Assembly: GCF_000003605.2 (NCBI RefSeq)
Contig: NW_003112467.1
Span: 214,965-265,136 of the forward strand
DNA from: Saccoglossus kowalevskii
Lineage: Eukaryota; Hemichordata; Enteropneusta; Harrimaniidae
Direction of reading: 5' to 3'
DNA length: 50,172 bases
Positions 48,099 through 50,172 of the stretch are shown here, one piece after another. The stretch's first letter is position 1. Every line of letters begins with the position of its first letter. Below the pieces are notes generated by a model. The model did no database searches, was not told the origin of the DNA, and saw only the letters and a list, made by a program, of their open reading frames with translations. The translations under genes were made by a program, and so were the position numbers.

Positions 48099-48655
48099 AT
48101 GACTGTATAGGTACCTCTACTCTACACCATTCTACATGACTTAGGTACCTCTACTGTACACCATTCTCCATGACTTAGGTACCTCTACTCTACACCATTC
48201 TCCATGACTTAGGTACCTCTACTGTACACCATTCTCCATGACTTGGGTACCTCTACTCTACACCATTCTCCATGACTTAGTACCTCTACTGTACACCATT
48301 CTACATGACTTGGGTACCTCTACTCTACACCATTCTCCATGACTTGGGTACCTCTACTCTACACCATTCTCCATGACTTGGGTACCTCTACTCTACACCA
48401 TTCTACATGACTTAGGTACCTCTACTGTACACCATTCTACATGACTTAGGTACCTCTACTCTACACCATTCTCCACGACTTAGGTACCTCTACTGTACAC
48501 CATTCTACATGACTTAGGTACCTCTACTCTACACCATTCTCCACGACTTAGGTACCTCTACTGTACACCATTCTCCATGGCTTGGGTACCTCTACTGTAC
48601 ACCATTCTCCATGACTTAGGTACCTCTACTCTACACCATTCTCCATGACTTGGGT
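48099..48655. repeat. 34-bp minisatellite, about 16 copies, with dimer order
   Basis: The unit is 'gacttaggtacctctactctacaccattctccat'. Copies alternate for most of the array between 'ctactctacacc' and 'ctactgtacacc', so the working unit is a 68-bp dimer. Each unit holds the palindrome GGTACC; one copy near 48276 lacks a G. Confidence 0.95.
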
Positions 48656-49384
48656 AATGCAACATTTTGATTATTACAAATGTAATTTTAAGATGAAACT
48701 ATAAGCAAGGTGACAAAGTTGGTCATTGTAGGGTTAAAACAGAATACCAAGTTTGATAATAACAATAATCACATTGATATCCATGGTTGCCAACCAAAAA
48801 CTATGAATTGTAACTTTTTTTTTAGTATTTATTTTTTTTTTGCTGGTACAATGTAAATCATGAAAAATTGGTGAATGGTACTCTGCTAAAGAAAATGGGA
48901 TGATGATTTGAGGCATTTACTACTTATGGTATATCACAATTTGCAGGCTGAGATCATTCCTATTGAGGTCTTGATGACTTATGTGATATATGCGCAATTA
49001 GTGAGAAATATTTTGGAATATAACATTGTACCCAATTACTGCACAGTAATAGAAGGTGGAATCTACATACAATAAAACACTAGCAAATAAACGAATGGAA
49101 ATTCAAACCATTCTGAAAATCGTTGAAAATTTTTGTCCCACAATTCAAACCTTAATGCATCACCTGTTGGGGCCATTTGTTCGCATTCATTTCGACTATC
49201 CATTATAGCTTTAGCAGGTGATGTATTAATAATATTTTACATAATAGTCTCAATACCCCAATAAAACTATACAAATGATCTTGGAGTGTAACTTTCATAA
49301 CAAAATTTGCTCATATTTATGTATTTTAAGCAATAAACTATTTTTAACCTGAATATATAATCAAACCTGATTGGCTGTACATTT
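48656..49384. other. Non-coding DNA
   Basis: AT-rich, with no supported gene. Confidence 0.4.
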
Positions 49385-50172
49385 TCTGTATGTGTGGACT
49401 GTAATGTTTGGGAAGGACCTTGATTCTGTATGTGTGGACTGTAATGTTTGGGAAGGACCTTGATTCTGTAGGTGTGGACTGTAATGTTTGGGAAGAACCT
49501 TGATTCTGTAGGTGTGGACTGTAATGTTTGGGAAGGACCTTGATTCTGTATGTGTGGACTGTAATGTTTGGGAAGGACCTTGATTCTGTATGTGTGGACT
49601 GTAATGTTTGGGAAGAACCTTGATTCTGTATGTGTGGACTGTAATGTTTGGGAAGGACCTTGATTCTGTATGTGTGGACTGTAATGTTTGGGAAGGACCT
49701 TGATTCTGTAGGTGTGGACTGTAATGTTTGGGAAGAACCTTGATTCTGTAGGTGTGGACTGTAATGTTTGGGAAGGACCTTGATTCTGTATGTGTGGACT
49801 GTAATGTTTGGGAAGGACCTTGATTCTGTATGTGTGGACTGTAATGTTTGGGAAGAACCTTGATTCTGTATGTGTGGACTGTAATGTTTGGGAAGAACCT
49901 TGATTCTGTATGTGTGGACTGTAATGTTTGGGAAGAACCTTGATTCTGTATGTGTGGACTGTAATGTTTGGGAAGAACCTTGATTCTGTATGTGTGGACT
50001 GTAATGTTTGGGAAGAACCTTGATTCTGTAGGTGTGGACTGTAATGTTTGGGAAGGACCTTGATTCTGCATGTGTGGACTGTAATGTTTGGGAAGGATCT
50101 TGATTATGTAGGTGTGGACTGTAATGTTTGGGAAGGACCTTGATTCTGTAGGTGTGGACTGTAATGTTTGGG
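49385..50172. repeat. 40-bp minisatellite running off the window end
   Basis: The unit is 'tgattctgtatgtgtggactgtaatgtttgggaaggacct', about 20 copies, very uniform. Variants are tatg/tagg and aaggacc/aagaacc. It continues past position 50172. Its minus strand is open for 236 codons because 40-bp units read in rotating frames happen to lack stops; this is not taken as a gene. Confidence 0.97.

Noticed and set aside
49361-50071. 236-codon minus-strand frame with a 40-residue periodicity
   Set aside because: A uniform 40-bp minisatellite happens to lack stops in every phase on that strand; there is no non-repeat sequence in the frame.
1-50172. tRNA, rRNA or small nucleolar RNA genes
   Set aside because: No cloverleaf with a T-loop GGTTCRA box, and no rRNA-like conserved blocks, were found by eye on either strand.

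Overview
The window is nuclear DNA of an invertebrate animal. It is AT-rich and has spliceosomal introns with GT..AG borders. It also holds decayed piggyBac and non-LTR elements, a TIR-type MITE and many unrelated minisatellites. A marine invertebrate, plausibly a non-vertebrate deuterostome, fits best, but the species cannot be fixed from sequence alone.

Layout, all recognised genes on +. (1) 1-3074 is the last intron of the elongation factor eEF1-gamma gene; it carries a ~160-bp repeat, a dead piggyBac transposase (about 620-1735) and that element's right end at a TTAA (1961-1964). (2) 3075-3227 is the terminal coding exon of eEF1G. (3) 3228-7700 is non-coding with dispersed repeats. (4) 7753-7936 and 9039-9131 are two phase-1 exons encoding a signal peptide, a tiny ectodomain, a transmembrane helix and a cytoplasmic stub. 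(5) 9132-27229 is about 18 kb of minisatellites (25, 49, 30, 32 and 40 bp), transposon remains and two possible alternative first exons. (6) 27230-27324, 29223-29445 and the giant exon 29991-44367 encode a periaxin/AHNAK-type PDZ domain followed by roughly 4,700 residues of low-complexity, acidic/Ser-rich sequence. That sequence is studded with basic-aromatic motifs and ends with SH3-ligand-like proline motifs and a short coiled coil. (7) 44368-50172 is 3' flank with a MITE and 34-bp and 40-bp minisatellites.

The main observation is that eEF1G sits directly upstream of an AHNAK/periaxin-type giant-exon PDZ gene, in the same orientation. From memory, EEF1G and AHNAK are likewise head-to-tail neighbours at human 11q12.3. 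With the PDZ similarity, this argues that the giant gene is a true AHNAK/PRX relative whose long body has been rewritten, rather than a chance PDZ gene. The body has its own ~107-133-residue repeats with a basic-aromatic core, and a 15-residue tandem repeat that an assembly gap interrupts.

The two upstream membrane exons are phase-compatible with the PDZ exons. The gene may therefore make a membrane-anchored form as well as a soluble form starting at the ATG at 27253. This is inference and needs transcripts.
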